DNA of 64,000 nt from Lewinella sp. LCG006 (GTDB lineage: Bacteria; Bacteroidota; Bacteroidia; Chitinophagales; Saprospiraceae): the NCBI RefSeq assembly GCF_040784935.1, contig NZ_CP160680.1, positions 3,504,501-3,568,500 on the forward strand. Reading direction: 5' to 3'. The notes below the pieces were generated by a model. That model saw only the letters and a list, made by a program, of their open reading frames with translations. It was not told the DNA's origin and made no database searches. Below are positions 16,301 to 24,583 of the stretch, in pieces. Within the stretch, counting starts at the first letter, position 1, and the number at the start of each line of letters is the position of its first letter. A program made the position numbers and the translations under genes.

Positions 16301-19025
16301 GCGTACGCCAAACATCCAGGTTAACGATTGTGGTTGGGGAACTATCACCCGCCGTTTCGAAGCTTGGCAGTTGCGCCCAGAGGGCGATGCTAACGGCAAC
16401 GGAGCCATCGACATCAACGAAGTATTCCGTTCGACGAACAGCTGTAGCCAGCTGATCACGATCACGGAAGTACACGACTTCACGATCGACTTCCCAGAAG
16501 ATGCTGACGCTGACTGTGGTGATCCTGATGTACCAACGATCATTACGACCACTGTAGGTTGTGATGTATTGAGCGTAAACATTGGCGATCCAGTACGTTT
16601 CTCAGCAACTGGCGACGAGTGTTACAAGTTGAGCATCACTTACGATGTGATCAACTGGTGTGTATGGGATGGTGAGTACACTGGTTTGGTACTTCCTCGT
16701 ATGACGGAAGACGACGGTGAGGCACTTCCTGTAGACCGTTCAGTAGAAGGCAACGAGCGCCCAGTAGTACGGGTGGTGAGTGGCTTTGGCCCAGTAGACA
16801 ACAACTGTGATAACGTAGCTGACGCTCAGCAAGGTATCCAGTACACAGTAGTAATCGACCGCGATCACAACGATCGTGATGGAGATTCTGATATTCCTAA
16901 CACCGTATACGACAACATCCCAGGTAACGGCATCGGCTGTATTCCTGCTGACCAGTTTGGTCGTCGTAACTTCGGTCGTTACATCTACACGCAATTCGTT
17001 AAAGTATACGACTCAACCGCACCAGTAGTAACTGTTGGTGAGTACGGAGGTCCTACAGCTAACTGTCCTGACCTATTGGCTGGTCAGTTTGGTGATGACG
17101 ACGGCAACTGTGAAGAAGCAGTAAGCATTCCATTCAGCGTAGCTGACGAGTGTGAATTGTTTGACGGTGACGGAAACTTGGTAGTAAGCCTGGTATCTGC
17201 ACAGCTAGACGCATTTGCAGTAGACGCTAACGGCGACGGCGACATCAAGTCGAACGAATTCGTAGGAGACTTGAACGTATTGGGTAACATCACCGACAAC
17301 GGTGACGGTACTTACGTATTCGCAGGTACTTTCCCAATCATTACTTCTGCAATGGGAGATAACATCTACCACGCAGTACGCGTATTGTTTGAGGACGGTT
17401 GTGGTAACCAGACCAGCGAGACCATCGTGTTCGATGTGATCGACTGTAAAGGACCAGCACCAGTATGTATCAACGGCTTGACCGTAACCTTGATGCCACA
17501 AGAAGAAGGTGGTTGTGCAATGGCAATCTGGGCTTCTGACTTCGAAGGTTCACCAATCAGTGACTGTACTGGTCAGGGACCAGAACTGTTCGGTGGTCTA
17601 CCTCGCGTGACGAAGTACGCTATCTACCGTGCAGCAGATGTAGAAGCTGATCCTAACTTCGTACCAAGCCCAGATGATACTGGATTGGTATTGACGCAAG
17701 ATGACGAAGCTACGACAGTAGTCTACGTATACGCTTTCGACGAAGAAGGTAACTACGATTACTGTGAGACTTATGTACTGGTACAGCAGCACGTTGACTG
17801 TGGTCCTGATGGTGGCACTGGAACTATCCAGGGTGTTATCGCTACAGAAAACAACGAAACGGTAGAAGGTGTGGAAGTAAGTGTTAACGGAAACGTTGCC
17901 ACAATGACGACCAACGCTGATGGAACGTTCAGCTTTGTATTGCCTGCAGGAGGTGACTACTCTGTAGCTCCTTACCTGAATGCAAACTTCTTGAACGGCG
18001 TATCTACGTTTGACCTTGTACTGATGAGCAAGCACATCTTGGGCGTACAGCCTTTGAACAGCCCTTACAAGTACATCGCAGCTGACGTTAACAACTCAGA
18101 GACGATCACTACCCTGGATATGATCCAGTTGCGTAAGTTGATCTTGAACATTGATACGGAATTCGCGAACAACACGAGCTGGCGCTTTGTGAATGCAGAC
18201 TTTGTATTCCCAGTAGCAAACAACCCATGGTTCACTGAATTCCCAGAAGTAGCTAACGTTAACAACTTACCTGAAGCAGTATTGACTGCCGACTTCGTAG
18301 GTGTTAAGATTGGTGACGTAAACGGTTCTGCACAAGCCAATGCTTTGGCTGGTGACGATCGTACGTTGAACGGTCAGTTCAACTTCGAAGTAGAGAACGT
18401 AAGCGTGAAAGCTGGTAACGTATACACGGTAGCATTCCGTGGTGCTGATATGGCATCAGTAGAAGGCTTCCAGGGTACCTTGAACTTGAACGGAGCAGAG
18501 TTGGTAGACATCGAGTACGGTGTAGCTACAGCTGAGAACTTCGGTATGCGTTACGCTGCTGAAGGTCAGATCACTGCTTCTTGGAACGGTAAAGCTACTT
18601 CTGAGGACGTATTGTTCAGCCTGGTAATCCGCCCAACAGTGGATGCTGAGTTGAGTGACGTAATCAACGTATCTAGCCGTTACACTGCTGCTGAAGCATA
18701 CGGAAATGGTAACACCATGAACGTAGGCGTAAACTTCTCTAACGGAGCAGTTGCCGTAGCAGGTTTCGAAGTATACCAGAACACGCCAAACCCATTCGCA
18801 GCAACAACCTTGATCGGTTTCAACTTGCCAGCGGATGCAGAAGCAACCGTAACGATCAGCGACGCTAGTGGTCGCGTACTGACTGTAGTACGTGGTGATT
18901 ACGCAGCTGGTTACAACACGATCAACTTGACCAAGGAGATGATCCAAGGTGCAACGGGTGTATTGACTTACACGGTAACTGCCGGTGAGTTCACTGCAAC
19001 CAAGAAGATGATTGCTGTAAAGTAA
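13371..19025 (+). CDS. giant secreted multidomain protein with T9SS sorting domain
   Basis: An 1884-aa exported protein. I start at ATG 13371 (MTKTNTKFVSPKTW, then a signal peptide ending TGQVVAQ), after the leader TTAACAAATTGTAATC; the frame upstream to 13269 is not needed. Residues about 25-230 resemble a proprotein-convertase P-domain. Then come many HYR/Ig-like beta modules rich in Cys, Asp and Asn, with EF-hand-like loops (DANGNGAIDINE, DANGDGDIKSNE). A regulatory-fold plus dockerin-like segment (ADVNNSETITTLDMIQLR, KIGDVNGS) and a cohesin-like module follow. The last 85 residues are a type A T9SS sorting domain (YQNTPNPFAATTLIGFNLP...KKMIAVK). It is probably surface-bound or shed, as an adhesin or matrix component. 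Confidence 0.9.
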   Translation: MTKTNTKFVSPKTWLGSLAMACLTLFLFTGQVVAQVATDTWAGNINLAPLDADYDGTLGTMASQSVTIAGIPAGTTITDIQVDLGFDHTWVGDLTIKLQAPDGTIFGLMSRPGLAEAADDGTDCCGDSSNSNLDAAMAPLTWLDGAAVSAEDMGNTLTTAEIVGLDDGIFEYAPAPGSIAQPPSTFADLFPAAGSGNLLNGDWTVYVGDGAAGDTGAFRSITLRITYEGANNECTGVPINLGCIANLNVTLGATCGARITPAMVLTGDQTCVGNAVVTVDGGNTDVISGCGAHTYMVVAYDLAGNEVYTCWGNIFAEDKTNPVVTCPANTSTVTQDYAAHQASGNLSAADATLNFNNYSCLNQGFLADGVHNYDVVTFTTPDFAIPVDVYTILMETAWGDGSMFLFQGGFDPTAPCENLIGSSDDAFVPGGNPFDPALRLSLPLLPNTTYTLVLTNWLTTQFGNWTVSIYSDNNTGVSGPEFTPVNITDTRDLVCDDINFIRFQTPQSWIASADGTLNFTATRNTFFGGSTAALNAFIAKVNLTGFPVVGDNCGPVKVTLSDAVSAAGDCGDVTLSRTFTVSDRYDGVCVGAPRTAACTQTITFRKPTIGDLVFPPFVAPLECDENFAVDANGNPHPSASGYPWLRTAFGFYDLDQTYCNIGASYSDEPRITVCEGTYKLRREWNIIDWCNPGGSGTLQQLIKVFDATGPVITGIPAVINVSTSPFSCLANVAIPCPTLTDGNGCSSVAGTTYTVLAFGESFFAGGDLCDGDVVSAPIGEHILIICAEDDCGNETCEEYDLIVTDEIEPSASCDDELNVSIGGGDSANSILGIARIFASDVDEGSNDNCGAVTLEVRRNYWRNNTCDASANRWSPWGDFVDFYCCDIDNEITIELRVTDESGNENICWMVITPEDKLNPFCYAPAPVTLTCSNLPLAFPGDIATAYDEDFAATSIMMSSIFGGATGTDNCAVDTIVERTPNIQVNDCGWGTITRRFEAWQLRPEGDANGNGAIDINEVFRSTNSCSQLITITEVHDFTIDFPEDADADCGDPDVPTIITTTVGCDVLSVNIGDPVRFSATGDECYKLSITYDVINWCVWDGEYTGLVLPRMTEDDGEALPVDRSVEGNERPVVRVVSGFGPVDNNCDNVADAQQGIQYTVVIDRDHNDRDGDSDIPNTVYDNIPGNGIGCIPADQFGRRNFGRYIYTQFVKVYDSTAPVVTVGEYGGPTANCPDLLAGQFGDDDGNCEEAVSIPFSVADECELFDGDGNLVVSLVSAQLDAFAVDANGDGDIKSNEFVGDLNVLGNITDNGDGTYVFAGTFPIITSAMGDNIYHAVRVLFEDGCGNQTSETIVFDVIDCKGPAPVCINGLTVTLMPQEEGGCAMAIWASDFEGSPISDCTGQGPELFGGLPRVTKYAIYRAADVEADPNFVPSPDDTGLVLTQDDEATTVVYVYAFDEEGNYDYCETYVLVQQHVDCGPDGGTGTIQGVIATENNETVEGVEVSVNGNVATMTTNADGTFSFVLPAGGDYSVAPYLNANFLNGVSTFDLVLMSKHILGVQPLNSPYKYIAADVNNSETITTLDMIQLRKLILNIDTEFANNTSWRFVNADFVFPVANNPWFTEFPEVANVNNLPEAVLTADFVGVKIGDVNGSAQANALAGDDRTLNGQFNFEVENVSVKAGNVYTVAFRGADMASVEGFQGTLNLNGAELVDIEYGVATAENFGMRYAAEGQITASWNGKATSEDVLFSLVIRPTVDAELSDVINVSSRYTAAEAYGNGNTMNVGVNFSNGAVAVAGFEVYQNTPNPFAATTLIGFNLPADAEATVTISDASGRVLTVVRGDYAAGYNTINLTKEMIQGATGVLTYTVTAGEFTATKKMIAVK

Positions 19026-19036
19026 TGATGGTTTAA

Positions 19037-19116
19037 AGATGTGAAAATTCACATCTACTCCAATGTTGTTACAACAATATAAAAACGAGAGGGCTCCGGA
19101 ATTTCCGGAGCCCTCT
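19037..19116. terminator. palindrome and strong terminator after the giant gene
   Basis: AGATGTGAA/TTCACATCT (19037-19056) is a 9-bp stem with a 2-base loop. It is followed by AGAGGGCTCCGGA (19088-19100) paired perfectly with TCCGGAGCCCTCT (19104-19116). The second hairpin is very stable and separates the giant gene from proA. Confidence 0.75.
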
Positions 19117-19161
19117 CTGTTTATAAAAAAGGATGCAAAGGGGGGAAAAATTATAATAACA

Positions 19162-20427
19162 ATGAAGGCAACCTACGAGACGATAGTCTATCCAGAACTA
19201 GAAAAAGTTCGACAAGCTGCTAGACGGCTTATCAGTGTAGAGCAGGTCGAGATTGCAACTATACTAACGGCATTGGCTGACCTAACAGAAAATGAGATTC
19301 CCTTTTTACTCAAAGCAAATAAGGAGGACTTAAGTCGAATGGATAAAGAAGATCCAAAGTATGATCGACTACTTTTAACTGAGGAGCGAATACTTGCCAT
19401 TGCCAGTGATCTAAGAAAAGTAGCGGCTTTACCTTCTCCTCTAGATAAGGTACTAGAAGAACGGGAATTGGCGTCGGGCTTGTTATTAAAAAGGGTCAGT
19501 GTTCCATTAGGAGTTGTAGGGATAATATTTGAGTCTCGCCCTAATGTAACCTTCGATGTTTTTGCATTATGTTTGAAATCAGGTAATGCTGCCGTACTGA
19601 AAGGTAGTAGAGATGCACATTATTCTAATCAGGCAATTTTGCAACTCATTAAAACCGTTTTGGCTCCCTATGATTTAGGAGACAGCTGTTACCTTGCGCC
19701 AAGTGAACGTGAGGCACTACCTGCTATTTTACAGGCAGATCAGTATATTGATGTGATTATTCCTCGTGGAAGCCAAGGACTGATCAAGTTTGTCAGAGAA
19801 AACGCACGGGTGCCAGTTATCGAAACGGGAGCGGGAATTGTTCATACGTATTTAGATAAAACGGCAAGTATAACAAAAGCAAAAGCTATCATTACGAATG
19901 CTAAGGCCCGCAGGGTAAGTGTTTGTAATGCGCTGGATTGTGTGCTTGTGCATGAAGAGATTGCAGACCAATTGCCATTTTTATTGTCGGAACTTGGTGA
20001 AATACACCAATGTCGAGTTTTGGCGGATGAAAAAGCCTATGCTATTTTGACGGGCCCTTATCCGCAGAGATTATTAGCCCCAGCAGATGCGAATAGTTTT
20101 GGAACTGAATTTCTAAGTATGCAGTTAGCTGTAAAGATCGTTTCCGATGTAGAAGAGGCACTTGACCATATTGCGAAATACAGTTCAAAACATAGTGAAG
20201 CGATTATAGCTGAAGACGAGGCAACGTGTGAATATTTCCTTAAACAAGTAGACGCTGCTGTCGTATATGCGAATACAACTACCGCATTTACAGATGGAGG
20301 ACAATTTGGCATGGGCGCAGAAATTGGGATAAGTACCCAGAAACTACACGCACGAGGCCCAATGGCGTTAAGAGAACTGACTTCGTATAAATGGATTGTA
20401 AAAGGAAATGGTCAGATTAGGAATTAA
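19162..20427 (+). CDS. proA: glutamate-5-semialdehyde dehydrogenase (gamma-glutamyl phosphate reductase)
   Basis: A 421-aa enzyme of proline synthesis: NADPH-dependent reduction of gamma-glutamyl phosphate to glutamate semialdehyde, cytoplasmic. Visible blocks are [49 protein letters not shown], the catalytic-cysteine region [16 protein letters not shown], and the C-terminal [29 protein letters not shown] start at ATG 19162 ([10 protein letters not shown]), which gives the normal family length; the upstream extension to 19063 runs into the terminator. No proB lies beside it here. It overlaps the convergent rhamnose gene by 4 bases at the stop codons. Confidence 0.95.
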   Translation: MKATYETIVYPELEKVRQAARRLISVEQVEIATILTALADLTENEIPFLLKANKEDLSRMDKEDPKYDRLLLTEERILAIASDLRKVAALPSPLDKVLEERELASGLLLKRVSVPLGVVGIIFESRPNVTFDVFALCLKSGNAAVLKGSRDAHYSNQAILQLIKTVLAPYDLGDSCYLAPSEREALPAILQADQYIDVIIPRGSQGLIKFVRENARVPVIETGAGIVHTYLDKTASITKAKAIITNAKARRVSVCNALDCVLVHEEIADQLPFLLSELGEIHQCRVLADEKAYAILTGPYPQRLLAPADANSFGTEFLSMQLAVKIVSDVEEALDHIAKYSSKHSEAIIAEDEATCEYFLKQVDAAVVYANTTTAFTDGGQFGMGAEIGISTQKLHARGPMALRELTSYKWIVKGNGQIRN

Positions 20428-21311
20428 GACGCTTGGTGATTTATTTCTTTTAAACAACGCTCAAGCGCTTCCCGCCAATAAGGAATATTTATACCGCTGG
20501 CCTTTTTGATTTTAGCTTTATTTAGAACACTATAATTAGGGCGTTGGGCGGGAGTAGGATATTCCCAGCTTTCAATAGGGTAAACCTTACAAGTAATTTT
20601 AGTAAGTTCAAAAATTGCTTGAGCAAAATCATACCAACTACAAACACCCTCGTTGCTGAAATGGAATATCCCTGCAAGTTTGTCTTTCTCCAGTATACCT
20701 GCTTCTATCTTTTCAATCATTTGCAATGTATACAATGCCAGGTCCTTTGCATAAGTAGGGGTGCCGACCTGATCGAAAACAACCCTTAGTTCAGGTCGTT
20801 CTTGACCAAGGCGAAGCATTGTTTTAACAAAATTGTGGCCATAACTACTGTATACCCAAGAGGTACGAATAATAGTGGCAGCTGGCAGTATCCCACCAAT
20901 CATTTGATCACCAGCAAGTTTAGATGCCGCGTAGACACTTTTAGGCTGAGTAGGGTCGGTTTCTTGGATAGGGCGGTTGATTCCCGATTGGTAGACGTAA
21001 TCAGTGCTGTAGTGAAATAAATGGGTGTTATATTTTTTGCATATCGTGGCAAGCTGATGAGCCGCCGTAGCATTAATAGAGAAGGCTGTATCTCTTTCCT
21101 GTTCTGCGCGATCTACTGCGGTATAAGCAGCAGTATTAAGACAATAGTCGGGCTGATGATTAGCAAAAAAATCTTCAATTTGGGTAGTATCAGTAATGTC
21201 CAGTTCGTTACGGACAGGGAGTAAGAAATGCCATTTAGGGAAGGAATGGGCTAAGGCAGCGAATTCCTTCCCCAGCTGGCCACCAGCACCGGTAATCAAA
21301 AGCGTTGGCAT
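20424..21311 (-). CDS. rfbD: dTDP-4-dehydrorhamnose reductase
   Basis: A 295-aa extended short-chain dehydrogenase that reduces dTDP-4-keto-rhamnose to dTDP-L-rhamnose for surface polysaccharide. The NAD(P)-binding motif [11 protein letters not shown] is near the N-terminus. Further blocks are [23 protein letters not shown] followed by the YAASKLAGD catalytic Tyr-x3-Lys, and [21 protein letters not shown] start at 21311 (MPTLLITG); the upstream in-frame ATG would add a basic stretch without family support. rfbA, rfbB and rfbC are not in the window. It lies 76 bases downstream of the LpxH-like gene on the same strand, possibly one unit. Confidence 0.93.
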   Translation of the reverse strand: MPTLLITGAGGQLGKEFAALAHSFPKWHFLLPVRNELDITDTTQIEDFFANHQPDYCLNTAAYTAVDRAEQERDTAFSINATAAHQLATICKKYNTHLFHYSTDYVYQSGINRPIQETDPTQPKSVYAASKLAGDQMIGGILPAATIIRTSWVYSSYGHNFVKTMLRLGQERPELRVVFDQVGTPTYAKDLALYTLQMIEKIEAGILEKDKLAGIFHFSNEGVCSWYDFAQAIFELTKITCKVYPIESWEYPTPAQRPNYSVLNKAKIKKASGINIPYWREALERCLKEINHQAS

Positions 21312-21387
21312 AGAAAGTAATGTTTTATACTTGTTGCGTCTGCACAAGATAAAACTCAGTTGGTAATTAGGAGATTAATTCAACTAA

Positions 21388-22263
21388 TTATAACCTATTA
21401 CCAAAGATATCTTGTAGTAATACTTCGGTATCATTGTTGTCTTCATATTCCAGGTCTTCATCGTCATCATCATTAAGTCCATTGGAGGCTCCTACTACCA
21501 AACGATTGTTAACAATTTGATAATCAGCAGGATCATATTCATAAATACTCCACTGTCCCCACTGGTATTCCAATGCTGTGAGATTTTCGACCCAATCTCC
21601 GGAGTTTAGGTAGGTAATTGGATGGCCATGAGCTCGGGTTGTTCTCATTTGTGGCATGTGGATATGTCCACAAATGACATAGTCATACTTTTGTTGCCCC
21701 GCAAGGTCGATGGCTGTTTCTTCAAAATCACTAATGAAAGAAACTGCTTTTTTTACCCGTCGTTTTGCTTCTTTCGCGAGTGACATTGGTTGAAGGCCAA
21801 AGGCTTTGCGAACTTTATTGACAAAGCGATTGAAAACAATAAGGTAATCGTAACTCTTGCCTCCAAGTTTAGCAATAAATGGAGAATACCTAATAGATAA
21901 ATCAAAAATATCACCGTGAAAAATCCATGCGCGTTTATCTTTGAGTTGTAGGACCAACTTATCACGTAAATGAATGTTACCCGTAGAGAAATCAGAATAA
22001 CGGCGCAGCGTATCATCATGATTACCGGTAATGTAATAGACTTTAGTGCCTTTTGCCGCCATCTTTAATATGCGCTGAATCACCTGCATATGTTCCTTGG
22101 GAAAGTAGCGCTTGCGAAATTGCCAGATATCAATAAAATCGCCGTTGATAATGAGCGTTTTAGGGCGAATACTTTTAAGGTAGACCAGTAGTTCCTTGGC
22201 ATGACAGCCATAAGTGCCTAAATGAACGTCAGAAATGACTACAATGTCTGGCTCACGCTTCAT
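21388..22263 (-). CDS. UDP-2,3-diacylglucosamine diphosphatase-like metallophosphoesterase
   Basis: A 291-aa calcineurin-like phosphoesterase with the full metal-binding series: SDVHLG (D12, H14), NGDFIDIW, TGNHDD, HGDIFD and GHIHMPQ. The spacing and the NSGDWVENLTA block resemble LpxH/LpxG-type enzymes that hydrolyse UDP-2,3-diacylglucosamine to lipid X in lipid A synthesis, a peripheral inner-membrane step. The C-terminal 40 residues are acidic (NDDDDEDLEYEDNND), an unusual tail. I give no symbol because related phosphoesterases of other function share these motifs. It is divergent from the histone-deacetylase-like gene. Confidence 0.82.
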   Translation of the reverse strand: MKREPDIVVISDVHLGTYGCHAKELLVYLKSIRPKTLIINGDFIDIWQFRKRYFPKEHMQVIQRILKMAAKGTKVYYITGNHDDTLRRYSDFSTGNIHLRDKLVLQLKDKRAWIFHGDIFDLSIRYSPFIAKLGGKSYDYLIVFNRFVNKVRKAFGLQPMSLAKEAKRRVKKAVSFISDFEETAIDLAGQQKYDYVICGHIHMPQMRTTRAHGHPITYLNSGDWVENLTALEYQWGQWSIYEYDPADYQIVNNRLVVGASNGLNDDDDEDLEYEDNNDTEVLLQDIFGNRL

Positions 22264-22391
22264 GGAATGGGGCTTTTATAAATGATCGTGCAAGTTCCTT
22301 AAAGCCTGTGAAGTAGAAGTGAAGAGGTGGTTATTTTAAACTTAATTCTGATTAATTTCTACCTATTCAAAAAATCTTTCTTGACGTACTG

Positions 22392-23294
22392 ATGATAAAA
22401 ATTGCGTATTCCCCGATTTATAAGTACCAGTTGCCGGAGGGGCATCGTTTTCCAATGGATAAATATGAGTTGTTACCAGAGCAACTACTTTATGAAGGTA
22501 CCGTAAAGGAGGAACAATTTTTTGAACCTGATTGCTTATCGGAAGAGATTTTGTTGTGGACGCATACGACCGATTATTGGCAGAAGCTTCAAGCACTAGC
22601 GCTCAGTAGGAAGGAGGAGAGAGCCATTGGTTTTCCAATGAGAGCTGATCTTGTGACACGAGGACGGCATATTGCGCAAGGGACGATCCAGTGTGCTCAA
22701 TTTGCACGGGAAAAAGGAGTAGCACTCAATATAGCGGGAGGAACACACCATGCTTTCGCAGATAGAGGAGAAGGTTTTTGCGTGTTTAATGATTTTGCCA
22801 TTGCTGCCAATTACTTGTTAAAGCGCAAAGAAGCAGAGCGTATATTAATTGTAGACCTGGACGTGCACCAGGGAAACGGAACCGCTAAGATTTTTCAGGG
22901 AGAGCCCCGCGTATTTACCTTCAGCATGCACGGTGAACGGAATTACCCACTCAGAAAAGAACGCTCAGATTTGGATATTGGTCTGCCTGATAATACTACA
23001 GGAGAGGTCTATTTACAAAAGCTGGAAGCAATTTTGCCGAAGCTACTCAGACAACATCAGCCAGATATGGTCTTTTATCTTGCTGGGGTAGATGTTTTAA
23101 CCACAGATCGTTTGGGGCGTTTAAGCTTAAGTGTGCAAGCGTGCAAGCAACGAGATCAATTTGTTTTTGAAGTCTGTCGTGCAGCAAAATTACCGGTTGC
23201 CGTAAGTATGGGAGGGGGGTATTCGCAGCGGATAGCGCATATTATTGAAGCTCACGCTAACACCTACCGGGTCGCTAGTGATGTTTTTGGTTAG
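22392..23294 (+). CDS. histone deacetylase superfamily hydrolase
   Basis: A 300-aa arginase/deacetylase-fold enzyme. Catalytic residues are present: GGTHHA (H119, H120), DLDVHQGNGT with zinc ligands D157 and H159, GVDVLTTDRLG with zinc ligand D234, and GGGYS with the transition-state Tyr277. This is the bacterial class (AcuC/polyamine deacetylase relatives) that removes acetyl groups from lysine or small amines; the substrate is not predictable from sequence. The ATG at 22392 is the natural start. Its stop codon overlaps that of the convergent Omp85 gene by 4 bases. Confidence 0.9.
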   Translation: MIKIAYSPIYKYQLPEGHRFPMDKYELLPEQLLYEGTVKEEQFFEPDCLSEEILLWTHTTDYWQKLQALALSRKEERAIGFPMRADLVTRGRHIAQGTIQCAQFAREKGVALNIAGGTHHAFADRGEGFCVFNDFAIAANYLLKRKEAERILIVDLDVHQGNGTAKIFQGEPRVFTFSMHGERNYPLRKERSDLDIGLPDNTTGEVYLQKLEAILPKLLRQHQPDMVFYLAGVDVLTTDRLGRLSLSVQACKQRDQFVFEVCRAAKLPVAVSMGGGYSQRIAHIIEAHANTYRVASDVFG

Positions 23295-24535
23295 AAATAT
23301 TGACCAAGGCCCACTACAAAGCCATTGATGCCAGCAGGATTAAGACCGTAGCCATAGTCTAATCGAAACATTGCCTGTTGTGCTTTGGGGAAAATAAGTC
23401 GGAGCCCTCCCCCCATGAAATATTTTAGATTGTCTCGTTCCAAAATATCGGTAATCTGGCCACCGGGGTTTCTCCAGCTGCCGATATCCATGAAAATTAC
23501 TGCTTGAAGTCCAACCCATGGCTGATCAAATAACAAATAACGATATTCTGAATTCAACACAATGGCTGCGGTTCCTCGGTCAACACGGTTACCTGATCCT
23601 CTAATATTTACTCGACTATCAACGACAAATGCTGCAAAAGGAGTGTTTTTATTGGTGGAGTAGCCCAGTGATATACGGTTCGCAAAAAGACCGCTTTGAC
23701 CCGATGGGTGGTATTTTTTCCAAATCCCCCTGAGTAAGTAGAAAGGTAGTACTTCTTCTGGTTGTAAAACGACCTCACTTGATAGCATGAGGTCAAAACC
23801 TGATGTTTGATAAAGATCGTAGTGCAATTTTCTAAGGTGGTACCCTAAACGAATGAGTTGCTTTTGCTCGGTTCGGGCTACAGGACCTGGCGTTTGCTCC
23901 AGATTGACCTTAGCGTAATCTTCCTGGAAGTAAGTATACCCCAACTGGATATCCTCTTCTGGATGGAAGAAGTATTTCCAGTTTAAACCCAAATTGTGAT
24001 TATCATAGCGGTAATCCACCTGCTCATCGCCAAAATAAAGAGGTTCCTGGCTAGCATATCGCTCTAATTGGAAACCAAAGCCCCAGTTATAATGACGAAA
24101 GTAGTTTTGTCTATAGGCAATTTTGCCTCCTAATCGGCCATCAACTTGCCGACTAAGCATGGTCAATGTATTACCTCTTCCCTGCCAATTTTGATCTTCA
24201 TAACCAAGTTCCCACCAAAAATTATTTTCAAGGCCTCCAAGTTGTGCGATGGGATATCGGGTAGTTCCTTCGAGGAGTTCAAATACGATATGGATGCCAT
24301 CAGTTAGTGTATCTAAAGAATAACTGGTATGATAAATACCTGCAGAATTGGATAACCTACGTAAATCTGCGGAAAGCACCTCTAACTGTAGAGGTGCTCC
24401 GGGTTGCAATAACGTTAGTCGCTGTAGCGCATCTATCTTACTACGTTTTAATCCAATATAGGTGATACTAGCGATCTCTTGCATGAAAACAAGATTGCTG
24501 ACAGATAACAGTAGGAAGAGTAGTAGGATTCGCAT
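23291..24535 (-). CDS. Omp85/BamA-type outer-membrane protein with one POTRA domain
   Basis: A 414-aa protein with a signal peptide (ILLLFLLLSVSNLVFMQ), a single POTRA-like unit at about residues 20-95 (ITYIGLKRSKIDALQRL...) and a 16-strand-type Omp85 barrel. The barrel contains the loop-6 motif VNIRGSGNRVDRGTAAIVLNSEYRYL and ends in an aromatic residue (GLGQYF), as expected for BAM insertion. It is shorter than BamA or TamA, like the small surface-exposed Omp85 proteins. It lies 48 bases downstream of the DUF547 fusion gene on the same strand, so the two outer-membrane proteins are probably co-expressed. Confidence 0.82.
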   Translation of the reverse strand: MRILLLFLLLSVSNLVFMQEIASITYIGLKRSKIDALQRLTLLQPGAPLQLEVLSADLRRLSNSAGIYHTSYSLDTLTDGIHIVFELLEGTTRYPIAQLGGLENNFWWELGYEDQNWQGRGNTLTMLSRQVDGRLGGKIAYRQNYFRHYNWGFGFQLERYASQEPLYFGDEQVDYRYDNHNLGLNWKYFFHPEEDIQLGYTYFQEDYAKVNLEQTPGPVARTEQKQLIRLGYHLRKLHYDLYQTSGFDLMLSSEVVLQPEEVLPFYLLRGIWKKYHPSGQSGLFANRISLGYSTNKNTPFAAFVVDSRVNIRGSGNRVDRGTAAIVLNSEYRYLLFDQPWVGLQAVIFMDIGSWRNPGGQITDILERDNLKYFMGGGLRLIFPKAQQAMFRLDYGYGLNPAGINGFVVGLGQYF

Positions 24536-24583
24536 GAGTAATCTGATGGCGATTCCTTAAAAAAGAAAAGGAATCGGTTGCAA

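Noticed and set aside
18456-19052. 198-codon open frame on the - strand under the giant gene; also 16071-16475, 17598-18035 and others
   Set aside because: They lie entirely antisense to a clearly coding, codon-biased gene. Their translations are Val/Tyr/Cys/Ser-rich, as expected from reading AAC/TAC/GAC codons backwards, with no domain.
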